DNA of 64,000 nt from JBHGBM01 sp041946965 (GCA_041946965.1 JBHGBM010000003.1:1-64000); one strand, 5' to 3'. Counted from the first letter of the stretch, positions 16,612 through 25,392 are shown. Made by a program: numbers and translations. The notes: generated by a model not told the origin, from the sequence alone.

Positions 16612-18949
16612 GCGTCCGCTCCAATCCGGACAGCACGCGGTCCAACTGCGCGTCGTCCAGGGGCTTGGGCAACACGTAGCGCCCGTCGCCTTCGAAATCC
16701 GCCGCCAGCTCCCGGTCGTAGCCGTCGGTGAGCAGCACAAAGCCGCCCACGCGGCTCTGCAACTCCTCGGACAACTCCACCCAGTTCAACCCGGGCGCGT
16801 GAAAGGAGCAGAACGCCGCGTCGAAGTGGATGCGCTGGGCCATCTCGAGCCCCACATCCGAGTTCTGCACCGGGATAACCCGGCAGTTCCGGGACGTGAG
16901 CATATTCAGAAGCTGCCGCTGCGAGGGTTCGTCGGGCTCGATCACCAGCGCGGTAAAGGACTGGCCGGGACGCGACGGCGCTTCCAGCCCTTCTGCGCGC
17001 CCGCGCCAGGCCAGCGGCAATTCGATCTCGAAGCGCGGGTCCGCCGGTTCCGCCTGTACGGCGCGGAGGTCGCCCCCGTGGCCGGCGACGATGCTGCGGC
17101 ACACGCCCAACCCGAGCGCGGAGACCTCGTCCAATCCCGCAAACGGATCCACGCCATGCGGTCCAGTGTAGCTGATTTCCACCAGCGCCTTCCGCCCCAG
17201 GCGGGAGGTGCGCAGCGTGATGATCTTCTCCGCGGCGTTGGCCAGCGCATGCTCGGCGTAGACCAGCAGGTCCAGGATCACCTGCTCGAGCTGGCCTTGC
17301 GATCCGGTGACGGTCAAAGGCTCCTCGGAGACCACCGCGTGGGTGCGAATGCCGCGCGAGGCCCACTCGCGCTCGCGGAACTCGGCCATGCTGCGGATCA
17401 CGGCGTTGAGGTCGACGGTGCGCGCTTCCACTTCTTCGGTGGTGGCGAACGAAACCAGCCGGCTCACGATCTGGGTGGCTTTGCGCGCTTCGGCGTAGAT
17501 GGATTGCGCCTCGCGCTCGCGTAGCTGGGGATCGGCGAGCACCCGGGGATCGCTCACCACGGCTTCGGCGCGCTGGCAGATGGAAGAAAGCGGCGCGCGC
17601 AGTTCGCTGATCACGCCCGAGATCAGCCGGCCCACCGCCGCCAGTTTCTCCGTGCGGAAGAGCTGTTCGCGAACCATGCGCTGCTCCAGCAGCTTGAGCG
17701 TGGCGCCGATCTGGTTTGCCAGGTGCTGCGCCAGGGCCTGCTCATCACGGCTGAAATCGTGCACGCGGTCGTGCCGGTCCATCTGAAGGACGCCGACCGG
17801 CTCGCCCTGCGCCAGCATGGGCACGAACAGAACGGAGCGCGGGGTTTTCCCGGAGTTCTCCGCGGGAAACGGGCTGCGCGAGGTATCCGGAATGGCCAGC
17901 AGGGCGCCATTGTGGAAACAGGCGGCGGCGGCGGCCTGAATGCCGGTTGCCGCACCGTTCAGGGGAATCGAGACGGCGCCGTCTTCGGGCCGGCCCGGAA
18001 CCTCGTCCAGGGCCCTCGCGCCAAGGTTGTGTACATAGAGGTGCGCTTCGGAAATCCCGAAAATCCGGGGCAGCACGCGGGCCACCCGGTTCTGGATGGC
18101 CTCGGTGGACGCGGAGCCCAGAATCTCCTCGCCAAGCTGGTACGCGCGCCGCAAGGTCTCGCGCTGCGACCTGAGACGCCGCTCCCGCGACCACAGCAGC
18201 AAGCCGAACAGCGCAGCCGCCAGCAAGGAGCCGAACAGCACCGCCGGATTCACAACCCAGCGGCGCTGCACGAGGGTGGAGTGGCGGGCGTCGAACATGG
18301 TGATCTGGAACCAGCGGTCGTAGGGCGCCGTGTGGCAATATTGCGAGGCCAGGCCGGTCACCCTCACGCGGTCGCCGTTCACGTAATGGGCGAAGCTGGG
18401 CCGCGGAGTGCTCGGGGAGTTGGGCAGGAAAATCTTGTAGGGGCGGCCCTCGCTGCCGATCAGCATGTACGCTCCGCCGGTGTTCTCACCCACCTCCACC
18501 ACCACACCCTCGGTAAAGACCAGACGGCCGAGGTAGCGGAACGATTGCAGGTCGTCGACGGGAACGTAAACCGGCTCGGGAGCGGGGCCCCGCGAGAGAA
18601 GCCTGAACGCCTCCACACGGAGGACCGGCAAACCGCCGCGCATTTCGATGACGCCCGATGCCTCGATCCGGTCACCGGGGTTCAGCGCCGCAATCTTCGG
18701 ATCGCGGACCGGCGATTCGAGCATGATTCCCTGGCCGTTCTGCTCGAGGCCGGCATGCCAGTACTGCCCCAGCATCTGCACCGGGCGCGAGGACACCGTG
18801 CCCTGGATGGCGGCGCGTTCGCCCAGGTGCGCGGGGGCGTAATTGGGCGGCTGCCGCAGGGACGCCTGTTCGGGGGTGAGCAGAACCGCGGCCGGCGCCG
18901 CGCAGCAGGCCAGCAGGAAGGTCAGAACGGTTTTTGTTGTTGCAGCCAT
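16598..18949 (-). CDS. Degenerate GAF hybrid histidine kinase/receiver protein
   Basis: A 783-residue protein: signal peptide, two OB-fold-like extracytoplasmic modules (about 40-118 and 140-226), one transmembrane helix (about 233-253), a GAF domain (about 270-420), a dimerisation helix (430-500), an ATPase domain (540-645) and a C-terminal receiver (664-783). Key residues are missing. The His of the H-box is Ser448 (VISELRAPL), the second N-box Asn is Tyr564, the G1-box Asp is Tyr594, and the receiver phosphoacceptor Asp is Ser715 (FCSFHAPG). The GLG loop and receiver Lys (PKP) are kept. It therefore probably does not autophosphorylate and may be a sensor or scaffold. Its start overlaps the HAD gene end by 28 bp. 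Confidence 0.8.
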   Translation of the reverse strand: MAATTKTVLTFLLACCAAPAAVLLTPEQASLRQPPNYAPAHLGERAAIQGTVSSRPVQMLGQYWHAGLEQNGQGIMLESPVRDPKIAALNPGDRIEASGVIEMRGGLPVLRVEAFRLLSRGPAPEPVYVPVDDLQSFRYLGRLVFTEGVVVEVGENTGGAYMLIGSEGRPYKIFLPNSPSTPRPSFAHYVNGDRVRVTGLASQYCHTAPYDRWFQITMFDARHSTLVQRRWVVNPAVLFGSLLAAALFGLLLWSRERRLRSQRETLRRAYQLGEEILGSASTEAIQNRVARVLPRIFGISEAHLYVHNLGARALDEVPGRPEDGAVSIPLNGAATGIQAAAAACFHNGALLAIPDTSRSPFPAENSGKTPRSVLFVPMLAQGEPVGVLQMDRHDRVHDFSRDEQALAQHLANQIGATLKLLEQRMVREQLFRTEKLAAVGRLISGVISELRAPLSSICQRAEAVVSDPRVLADPQLREREAQSIYAEARKATQIVSRLVSFATTEEVEARTVDLNAVIRSMAEFREREWASRGIRTHAVVSEEPLTVTGSQGQLEQVILDLLVYAEHALANAAEKIITLRTSRLGRKALVEISYTGPHGVDPFAGLDEVSALGLGVCRSIVAGHGGDLRAVQAEPADPRFEIELPLAWRGRAEGLEAPSRPGQSFTALVIEPDEPSQRQLLNMLTSRNCRVIPVQNSDVGLEMAQRIHFDAAFCSFHAPGLNWVELSEELQSRVGGFVLLTDGYDRELAADFEGDGRYVLPKPLDDAQLDRVLSGLERTLKPA

Positions 18950-19578
18950 GGTTCCAACCGAACGTCGAGAAAGTCTCTAATTTCGAGGTCCGCTCCGGCG
19001 ATCGCCCGGTGCGTCGTCCGGACCCCGACCACTCGCATACCCGCCGCCCGGGCGGCTTCGATGCCGCCGGGCGAATCTTCAAACACTATACAGTTTTCCG
19101 GGCGGCTCCCGAGGAGTTGCGCGGTGCGCAGGTAGATCTCGGGGTGCGGCTTGGGATTGGCCACCATGTACCCGTCCACGGCCGCGCGGAAATACGGCCG
19201 CAGCCCGGCCGCATCCAGCAGGAATTCGACGTTGGCCGCCTCGGCATTGCTGGCCAGGCCGATGGCAAGCCCGGCGTGCCGCGCCAGAAATTCGCGGACC
19301 CCGGGCACCAGCCATTCTTCCACGCGGCCGGACATCAGTTCGCGGTAGAGGCGTTCTTTCGCGGCGCCGTGCTCGAAGACGGCCTCCGGCGAAAGATGCG
19401 TCCCGAAGAAGTCCCGCACGATATCGTCATTGCGTTTGCCGTACATGCGGCGCAGCATGTCCTCGTCGGTCGGAATTCCAAAGCGGAGATTATACGCGCG
19501 CCAGGCTTCCCGGTGCACGGGGTTGGAATCCACGATCACGCCGTCCATGTCGAAGATCAGCGCCAGTCCTGGCGGCAT
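18922..19578 (-). CDS. HAD-superfamily phosphatase/phosphomutase
   Basis: A 218-residue subfamily IA HAD protein. Motif I is FDMDGVIVDS (nucleophile Asp10, acid Asp12), motif II GLASNAE, motif III Lys in NPKPHPE, and motif IV FEDSPGGIEAA. A helical cap lies between motifs I and II. The pattern resembles beta-phosphoglucomutase/phosphatase relatives that act on sugar phosphates. The ATG at 19578 is used because the motifs begin there; the frame is open further upstream within cutA sequence. It sits 16 bases after cutA and overlaps the following kinase gene by 28 bases. The substrate cannot be told from sequence. Confidence 0.85.
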   Translation of the reverse strand: MPPGLALIFDMDGVIVDSNPVHREAWRAYNLRFGIPTDEDMLRRMYGKRNDDIVRDFFGTHLSPEAVFEHGAAKERLYRELMSGRVEEWLVPGVREFLARHAGLAIGLASNAEAANVEFLLDAAGLRPYFRAAVDGYMVANPKPHPEIYLRTAQLLGSRPENCIVFEDSPGGIEAARAAGMRVVGVRTTHRAIAGADLEIRDFLDVRLEPWLQQQKPF

Positions 19579-19594
19579 CCGCGGTTCCCGGGGG

Positions 19595-19915
19595 TCAGGC
19601 GCCAAGTTCCGCCTCCAGCCAGTTGAGGTAGCCCTCGGCGCCGTCCACCACCGAAAGCGCGAGCACCTCGGGGACTTCGTAGGAATGAAGCTTCTCGATT
19701 TCCGCGCGGAGCTTCTCAAACATGGCCCGCGAAGACTTGATGATCAGCAGCCATTCCGAGGCGCTCTCCACCGCGGCCTTCCACCGGTACACGCTGGAAA
19801 CGCCGCCCGCCAGGCTGACGCAGGCCGCCACGCGCGCCTCCACCAGCGCATGCGCCAGGCGCCGCGCTTCCTCCTCGTTGCCGCAGGTGCAGAGAACCAC
19901 AATTTTGTCCGTCAT
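19595..19915 (-). CDS. cutA: CutA1 divalent-cation tolerance protein
   Basis: A 106-residue protein of the CutA1 family, which forms very stable ferredoxin-like trimers and has been linked to copper tolerance, although its molecular function is unsettled. Recognisable family segments are VLCTCGNEEEARRLAHALVE, the AACVSL strand, VYRWKAAVE and the C-terminal HSYEVPEVLALSV. Length and start are typical. It is divergent from the FtsB-like gene with about 60 bp between, and is the first gene of the cutA-HAD-kinase minus-strand run. Confidence 0.93.
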   Translation of the reverse strand: MTDKIVVLCTCGNEEEARRLAHALVEARVAACVSLAGGVSSVYRWKAAVESASEWLLIIKSSRAMFEKLRAEIEKLHSYEVPEVLALSVVDGAEGYLNWLEAELGA

Positions 19916-19975
19916 CTTAGAAAAACGCGCAACAAATTTCGCTTCCGATGTTACTATTATCTTCCAGGCTCTTCG

Positions 19976-20263
19976 ATGAGGTCATCTTTTGCGAAAATCG
20001 CCTGCACCATTCTGATCGTGCTGGCGGCCGGGTATGCATTTTTCAGTTTGCGCACCGCCGTACCGGCATGGAAGGAACGGCGCGGGCAGATCGACCTGCT
20101 GGAGAAGCGCAACGCGGTCCTGGCCCGGGACATTGAGATGAAGCGCGAGCGCATCCGGCGGCTGAGGGAGAGCCCGTCATTGCAGGAGCTCGAGATCCGC
20201 CAGCGGCTGAAGCTGGTCCGCCCCGAAGAGAAGGTCTTCATTCTTCAGGACCCGAAGAAGTAG
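19976..20263 (+). CDS. FtsB/DivIC-like septum formation protein
   Basis: A 95-residue single-pass protein. A short N-terminus, one transmembrane helix (about residues 8-25) and a basic coiled coil (KERRGQIDLLEKRNAVLARD) are the architecture of FtsB/DivIC, which links FtsL and FtsQ in the divisome. The C-terminus has the family-like ELEIRQRLKLVRPEEKVFIL segment. The ATG at 19976 is placed directly before the transmembrane helix; the frame runs open upstream but that part opposes cutA. Its end overlaps the convergent lyase gene by 19 bp. It stands alone, away from any cell-division cluster. Confidence 0.82.
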   Translation: MRSSFAKIACTILIVLAAGYAFFSLRTAVPAWKERRGQIDLLEKRNAVLARDIEMKRERIRRLRESPSLQELEIRQRLKLVRPEEKVFILQDPKK

Positions 20264-21108
20264 CTCTCCTCCATCCACTTCCTGAACCAGCGCTGAAACT
20301 GCGCCGCCTGCTCGCGGCGCACGGCCGAGAGCGGCTGGGCGAACGACGCCGGCGCCATGCCCCGGCACTCGGCCGCGAGTTTCAGGCCCCAGGGCACGGG
20401 GAAGCGCGCCAGTTGAGCGATGAATTCGTCGAGACGCGCGGCAGCCTGGCCGCGGCCCCGGTACACGTCCGTGAGCAGCTCGGGAAGCACGCCGGCGCAG
20501 CCGGAGACCACGCCGTCGCACACGCCGGCCTCGAGCGCCGCGGCCAGCGCGCTGTCGTCGCCCACGATGCGGCATGCGGTTTCCGGCAGCCGCGAGAGGA
20601 TTTCCAGCCTGCCGCTGCTGTCCTTGACGCCCAGGATGTTGGCGACCGAGGCAACCAGGCTTTCCACCGTGGCGGGCTCCAGCGGCGTCGTGAAGCGCGG
20701 CAGGTTGTACAGCAGGATGGGCGCAGGCAGGCGCGCGGCGACGGTCTCGCAGAAGGCGCGCAGATCGTCCTGCGAGTAGGGGAAGAAATGCGGCATGGGC
20801 AGCAGCAGCGCTTTGGCTCCGCCCGCGAGCGCCAGTTCGCCCAATTGCACGCATCCGGCCCATCCCGCCGAGCCGATGGCGCACAGCCATTCCGCGCCGG
20901 GGATTTCGCCGGCTGCCGCCAGCATGCGCCGCAGCTCGCCGGGTGTGGTGAGGCAGTATTCGCCGGTGGCGCCGTTCAGCACGAACCGCCGCATGCCCTT
21001 GGACGCGAGGAATTCCAGCGTGCTGTGCAGGCCGGCCTCGTTCAATTTGCCGCCTTCGGTGCGGGCCACCGTGACGGCGGCGTAGACTCCCTGGACCGCT
21101 TTCGACAT
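20245..21108 (-). CDS. DapA/NanA-family class I aldolase (lyase)
   Basis: A 287-residue TIM-barrel lyase. GATGE (46-50) is the carboxylate-binding loop, Tyr134 in LLYNLP the catalytic tyrosine and Lys162 in GVKDSSG the Schiff-base lysine. The family includes dihydrodipicolinate synthase, N-acetylneuraminate lyase and 2-keto-3-deoxy-sugar-acid aldolases; the motifs do not separate these. It starts 4 bases after the stop of the FGE-like/sialidase gene and is the third gene of a minus-strand operon after an MFS transporter. That context favours a sugar-acid lyase, perhaps for sialic acid, over lysine biosynthesis. Confidence 0.85.
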   Translation of the reverse strand: MSKAVQGVYAAVTVARTEGGKLNEAGLHSTLEFLASKGMRRFVLNGATGEYCLTTPGELRRMLAAAGEIPGAEWLCAIGSAGWAGCVQLGELALAGGAKALLLPMPHFFPYSQDDLRAFCETVAARLPAPILLYNLPRFTTPLEPATVESLVASVANILGVKDSSGRLEILSRLPETACRIVGDDSALAAALEAGVCDGVVSGCAGVLPELLTDVYRGRGQAAARLDEFIAQLARFPVPWGLKLAAECRGMAPASFAQPLSAVRREQAAQFQRWFRKWMEESYFFGS

Positions 21109-21111
21109 GAT

Positions 21112-23214
21112 TCAAGTCCTCGGGCGTGCCCCGCGGATCGACGCCCGGGTCACGCCGCCGCGAAATTCGAGATGCCGCCCGCGCGCGGGCAGGCGCCAGT
21201 CGATGATGATCTCCGGCGCGACCGCGCTCTGGCCGTTGACTTGCGCCGCGGTATCCTCGCGCACGGCGATGCTCCCCCTTCCCGCTCCGACGGCGAAACG
21301 GTAGTGGTTCGTCACCAGCGCGCCGCTCGGGTCCCACAGCTCGACCTCGCCGTCGCCGGAGGCCTCGACGTCGATATGAAACGCCACGCGCGGATCCGGC
21401 TGAAAGGCGGGCGCGCGGGAAGCGGGGGGCTGCGGCTGTTCGAGCCACGCCTGGTTAAAGGCGTAGTGATTCACGCTGCTGATCAGGTGGATGATGCCGT
21501 CCCGCGCCTGGGTGGCCGCGAGGTAGCCCTGCGGTTCCGAGGTGGCGGGGCTCATGCGGATACGGCCGCCGTCGATGGTTTCCGCCGGATGTTCGGGCAG
21601 GCCGTCGGTGATGATGCGCCGTACGGGCCAGGTCCGGCCTTCGTCGTAGGAGAGCGCGGCAAAGAGGCTCATGGCGCCGCGGTGCGAGGCGACCTCCTGG
21701 AGCGGTGCGAAGCGCTGAATATCCCCGGCGAAGCCGGCGAAGAACAGCGGGCCTTCGCGCAGCCGCATCAGGACCAGGCGCTGGCCGCCGCCGATGGGAG
21801 GGAAGCCGGAGGCGCGCGAGGTCCAGGTGCGGCCCATGTCGGCCGAGATGCTCTGGGGCATCCAGCCGCCGATTTCCTGGCCGCGGCCGAACGCCAGCAG
21901 GCGGCCGTCGAGCAGTTGCACGATGCCGGCGTGGATGCCGCGAATGGTCCCGCCGGGATCGGCCCACGTGGCGCCTTCGTCGCGGCTGACCCAGATGGTG
22001 GAGCCGCCGCCGGCGTCGGCGCCGAACACGATGGCGCCGTCGCGCGTGCGGAAGACGGGCTGCCCGACCATGTTGCGGAAGCCGAACTCGGGCGCGATGA
22101 AGCGCGCTTTGGACCAGGTGCGGCCGCTATCGGTGGAAGTGCGCAGGATGATAGCGAGCGGCTCCCAGCGGTTTCCCATCGCCAGGCCGTTGAAGTGGTA
22201 AAGCGTCTGCTTGCCGTCGAACCACAGCGCGGGGCAGTGGTCGTTGCGGTCGGGCGCATCCCAGAAGGGCTGCGAGGGGTCCCACTGGTCCGCGCCCCGG
22301 CGCAGGCGGCCCGAGGCGATCGCCAGCTCGCGCCCCCGTTCCTGCTCGCAGGTGTACCAGATGGCGAGCAGGTCGCCGTTGGGGCATTCGGCGATGGCCG
22401 TGTCGTGGTTGTGATGGGAATAGAGGGGGCCGTGAGAGTCGGGGGGAATGCGGACGAAGCGGCGGGGGCCGCGGAAGTAGGGGCGGCGCGGATCGTGGCG
22501 GGGCGCGCTTCCCGGAACGCCGGACGGAAGCCCGGCGGCGGCACGGAAATGCCGCCCCAGGGGGCCGGCCCTCGCCACGCGGAAGCCGATCAGCTCGCTG
22601 CGCGTGTCCGGCAGGGCGCCCGAGCGGTTCGCCGGACGCCCGTAGTAGCCCTCGCCGCCGCGTCGTGTCACTTTGAAATCGCCGTCCGCGGGACCGGCGG
22701 GGTCGGTCTGTTCGCCGGCCTGATAAGGGCCGTACCAGTCTTCGATCCACTGCTCCACTTTGCCCGCGCCCAGCAGGTTGGAGCGCGCGGCGTACTCCCA
22801 CTCGGCCTCGGTGGGCAGGCGGTACGGGACGCCCTCCTTGCGTGAAAGCCACTCGCAGTACCGCTTGGCATCGTGCCAGCTCACGAACACCGCGGGTTCC
22901 TGGTCGCGCCTCGCGCGCGAGGGGTCGAACTCGGCGTATTGGGCGTTGGTCACCTCCGCGGCCCCGATTTCGAACGCCCGGCTGATGCGCACCCAGTGTA
23001 CGGGATGCTCATCGAAATCGCCGTACCGCCGGGCTTCGAAGGGGATGCGGAAGTTGGCCACGCCGGGGAAGCGCTGGCGCAGCTCCGCGCGGGTGGGATA
23101 GGTGAGCGGCTCCAGCATGGAGTCCGGCACGGCGCCGCTTTCGCCCATGCGGAAGCGCCCCGGCTCCACCCTCACCCACGCCGCCAGCGCCATGAGCAGC
23201 AGCCCGTACCTCAT
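21112..23214 (-). CDS. Secreted FGE-like domain fused to BNR sialidase-type propeller
   Basis: A 700-residue protein with a short signal peptide. Residues of about 15-190 resemble the formylglycine-generating-enzyme (FGE-sulfatase) fold: VEPGRFRMGE, EVTNAQYAEF, VSWHDAKRYCEWLS, RLPTEAEWEYAAR and a final GFRVAR. The catalytic Cys region before GFR has no cysteine, so formylglycine formation is unlikely. The remainder is a sialidase-like propeller with four Asp boxes (STDSGRTW, SRDEGATW, SADMGRTW, SYDEGRTW) and a C-terminal beta domain. The ATG at 23214 overlaps the MFS stop by four bases. Exo-sialidase or a related glycosidase activity is inferred. Confidence 0.8.
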   Translation of the reverse strand: MRYGLLLMALAAWVRVEPGRFRMGESGAVPDSMLEPLTYPTRAELRQRFPGVANFRIPFEARRYGDFDEHPVHWVRISRAFEIGAAEVTNAQYAEFDPSRARRDQEPAVFVSWHDAKRYCEWLSRKEGVPYRLPTEAEWEYAARSNLLGAGKVEQWIEDWYGPYQAGEQTDPAGPADGDFKVTRRGGEGYYGRPANRSGALPDTRSELIGFRVARAGPLGRHFRAAAGLPSGVPGSAPRHDPRRPYFRGPRRFVRIPPDSHGPLYSHHNHDTAIAECPNGDLLAIWYTCEQERGRELAIASGRLRRGADQWDPSQPFWDAPDRNDHCPALWFDGKQTLYHFNGLAMGNRWEPLAIILRTSTDSGRTWSKARFIAPEFGFRNMVGQPVFRTRDGAIVFGADAGGGSTIWVSRDEGATWADPGGTIRGIHAGIVQLLDGRLLAFGRGQEIGGWMPQSISADMGRTWTSRASGFPPIGGGQRLVLMRLREGPLFFAGFAGDIQRFAPLQEVASHRGAMSLFAALSYDEGRTWPVRRIITDGLPEHPAETIDGGRIRMSPATSEPQGYLAATQARDGIIHLISSVNHYAFNQAWLEQPQPPASRAPAFQPDPRVAFHIDVEASGDGEVELWDPSGALVTNHYRFAVGAGRGSIAVREDTAAQVNGQSAVAPEIIIDWRLPARGRHLEFRGGVTRASIRGARPRT

Positions 23215-24488
23215 ATCTGTTTGCGCATGCGCTCGCGGTCGCGCCCGATGAAAAGCATCGAAGCGAGGAGTAGCGCGCCCGCCAGAAGGTACACACCCGA
23301 AGCCGCCGCGATGGCGAAGCCGAGCGAGGAGCGTTGCGCGATCACCCCGACCACCACCGGGGCGGCGCCGCCTCCCGCCAGCCACCCGACGCAGTTCATC
23401 AGCCCCGCGACCGTGCCGCGCGCCTCCGGACGGATCACGTCAAAAGGCGAAGCGAAGATGTTGGCGTCGTACAACCCCTTGAAGAAGCCCCAGCCGGTCA
23501 GCGCGACCAGCAGCAGCGCGACCTCGCCGGTCATGCCGCACAGGGCCACGAACGGAGCGCCGGCGAAAACCCCGAGGGCCTGCACGATGACGCGCCCGCG
23601 CGGGGTGCGGGCGGCGATACGGTCGGCCAGCCAGCCGCCCGCGAAGGCGCCCGCCATGCTGGCAAGCTGCGCGAAGAGGGTGGCATTCAGACCGGCGGCG
23701 GCGAGGCTCATGCCGAAGCGGTCGTGCAGGAACTTCGGCATCCAGGAAAGCAGCACCACGGCGACAAAATTGGCGCACACGAAGGCGCCCATCAGGAGCA
23801 GCGCCGTGGGAGTCCGCAGGATCAGGGCAAAGGCTTCGCCCACCCGTATGCTTTTGGGGGGCGCGTGTTCCACGCCGGCGTCGGCGCGGTCGGCGGCGCC
23901 GCGCTCGGGCTCGCGCAGCGCGCGGTGCAGGATGGCGCCCAGCACCATCCCCAGCCCGCCGAATACGATGAACGACCACCGCCACCCGTAATGCTGCCCG
24001 ATGAGACCGGCAAAGAAGCCGCCGCCGATGGTGCCGAAGTAAACGCTGGTCACCAGCAGCCCGAGTGCGCGCGAGCGGGTGGCCTTGCCGTGGTAGTCGC
24101 TGATCAGCGAAACGGAGGCGGGATAGTAGAAGGTCTCCCCCAGACCCTCGGCCGCGCGGAAGAACATCAGGTGGCGGAAGTTGCGGGAGAGCGCGGTGAG
24201 GGCGCAGATGGCGCTCCACACGTGCAGACCGGCGAGGATCGCGGTCTTGCGGCGCACGCGGTCCACGATCAGGCCCGCCATGGGCGCGCCCAGGCCGTAA
24301 ATCCATGCGAAGGCCGAGCCCAGCAGCCCCAGCTCGACGGGAGTCAGGCCCATTTCCTTTTCGAGCAATGGGAAAACGGAGAAGATCGCCTGCCGGTCGG
24401 CGTAGTTAAAGAAGCAGATCGCCCACAGCATGAGCACGACCTGCCAGCGGTAGCGGGATAGAAGCAAGCTCCAATATACACCTTGCAC
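23211..24488 (-). CDS. MFS transporter (ACS/NanT-like organic-acid family)
   Basis: A 425-residue major facilitator with 12 predicted helices. The motif FFNYADRQAIFSVFPLLEKE in helix 1, GAPMAGLIVDRVRRK in loop 2-3 and RAAEGLGE in helix 4 match the anion:cation symporter branch that includes sugar-acid and sialate carriers. The start is GTG at 24488. A TTG about eight codons later is possible, since LSRYRWQVV is where family similarity begins. It heads an operon with the sialidase-type protein (ATGA overlap) and the DapA/NanA-family lyase, so a sugar acid is the inferred substrate. Confidence 0.85.
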   Translation of the reverse strand: MQGVYWSLLLSRYRWQVVLMLWAICFFNYADRQAIFSVFPLLEKEMGLTPVELGLLGSAFAWIYGLGAPMAGLIVDRVRRKTAILAGLHVWSAICALTALSRNFRHLMFFRAAEGLGETFYYPASVSLISDYHGKATRSRALGLLVTSVYFGTIGGGFFAGLIGQHYGWRWSFIVFGGLGMVLGAILHRALREPERGAADRADAGVEHAPPKSIRVGEAFALILRTPTALLLMGAFVCANFVAVVLLSWMPKFLHDRFGMSLAAAGLNATLFAQLASMAGAFAGGWLADRIAARTPRGRVIVQALGVFAGAPFVALCGMTGEVALLLVALTGWGFFKGLYDANIFASPFDVIRPEARGTVAGLMNCVGWLAGGGAAPVVVGVIAQRSSLGFAIAAASGVYLLAGALLLASMLFIGRDRERMRKQI

Positions 24489-24526
24489 GCGCGGTTGCTC
24501 CCGGTCACACGTGATACTATCGTGCG

Positions 24527-24913
24527 GTGGCGTGCCCCTACTTCTACCCGCGCACTGCCATGGCGCCCGTGCACGGCATATTGCCGCTCGGGGACGCCTG
24601 GGCGGGCGAGTGCCGCGCGCACCCGGAGCCGGTGCAGCCGGACGCGGATGTCACGCTGCGCCTCTGCAATCTGGGATATGCGCGGGAACGCTGTCCGCAT
24701 TTCCCCGGCGGGCCTGACGCGGTGCGTTTCGCCATCCGCTCCCGAGCCGGAGACACGGTCAGTGTTTATTGCGTGATCGAAAAGGACTACCTGCCGTTCG
24801 CGCACGGTCCGCTGGAGGTCGGCCCGCAAGGGTGCGCCGGCTTCGCCGGTGAGATCGTAGCGCGGCAGGCGCGGGCCTACGTGGAAAGCTACCTTCGGCG
24901 CACATGCTCATGA
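24527..24913 (+). CDS. Small Cys-rich protein, unknown function
   Basis: A 128-residue protein that I do not recognise. It starts with GTG at 24527 and carries seven cysteines (residues 3, 29, 47, 56, 82, 103, 127). The first four, in a CPYF...C...C...CPHFP arrangement, could bind zinc or an Fe-S cluster, but no known motif matches. There is no signal peptide or membrane helix. It overlaps the acyl-CoA thioesterase gene by 10 bases, so the two are co-expressed, and it diverges from the MFS gene with only 38 bp between. Its coding use is supported by the overlap and by sequence typical of real protein. Confidence 0.7.
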   Translation: MACPYFYPRTAMAPVHGILPLGDAWAGECRAHPEPVQPDADVTLRLCNLGYARERCPHFPGGPDAVRFAIRSRAGDTVSVYCVIEKDYLPFAHGPLEVGPQGCAGFAGEIVARQARAYVESYLRRTCS

Positions 24914-25386
24914 GCCCAAAATCCGTCCGCGAATCCGCTTCCGAATACGTGGAACTGGCGCTGCCTAACGACGCCAACGGCCTCGGCAACATGCTGGGCG
25001 GCAAGGTCATGCACCTGGTGGACCTGGCCGGAGCCATGGCGGCCATGCGGCACGCGCGCACGCAGGTGGTGACCGCTTCGGTGGACCACATGAACTTCCT
25101 GCATCCCGTACATATCGGCCAGCTTGTCATCCTGCGCTCCTCGGTGAACCGGGTGTTCCGCACGTCCATGGAGGTGGGCGTGAAGGTGATGGTGGAGGAC
25201 TTGCGCACCGGCGAGAAGCGGCACACCTCGTCGGCTTACCTCACTTTCGTGGCCCTGGATCAGGCGGGAAACCGGGTGGAGATCCCGCCGGTCATTCCGG
25301 AAACGGAAGAGGAAAAGCGGCGCTTCGAGGAGGCCGGCCACCGCCGGGAGTACCGGCTTCGGTTGCGGAACCGAACCAGGCAGTAG
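24904..25386 (+). CDS. Acyl-CoA thioesterase, hot-dog fold
   Basis: A 160-residue single hot-dog protein of the YciA/BACH-like acyl-CoA hydrolase family. Diagnostic parts are LPNDANGLGNMLGGKVMHLV (catalytic Asn/Asp helix), VVTASVDHMNFLHPVHIGQL and the closing strand AYLTFVALDQ. It would hydrolyse acyl-CoA esters in the cytoplasm. The C-terminal ~35 residues are charged and helical. It overlaps the preceding Cys-rich gene by 10 bases; ATG codons at 24904 and 24910 are both usable. It converges on the Hfq-like gene with six bases between stops. Confidence 0.88.
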   Translation: MLMSPKSVRESASEYVELALPNDANGLGNMLGGKVMHLVDLAGAMAAMRHARTQVVTASVDHMNFLHPVHIGQLVILRSSVNRVFRTSMEVGVKVMVEDLRTGEKRHTSSAYLTFVALDQAGNRVEIPPVIPETEEEKRRFEEAGHRREYRLRLRNRTRQ

Positions 25387-25392
25387 CCCCGC

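Noticed and set aside
20413..22845. 810-codon plus-strand frame opposite the sialidase-type gene and lyase
   Set aside because: Shadow frame of two well-supported minus-strand genes; composition is not protein-like.
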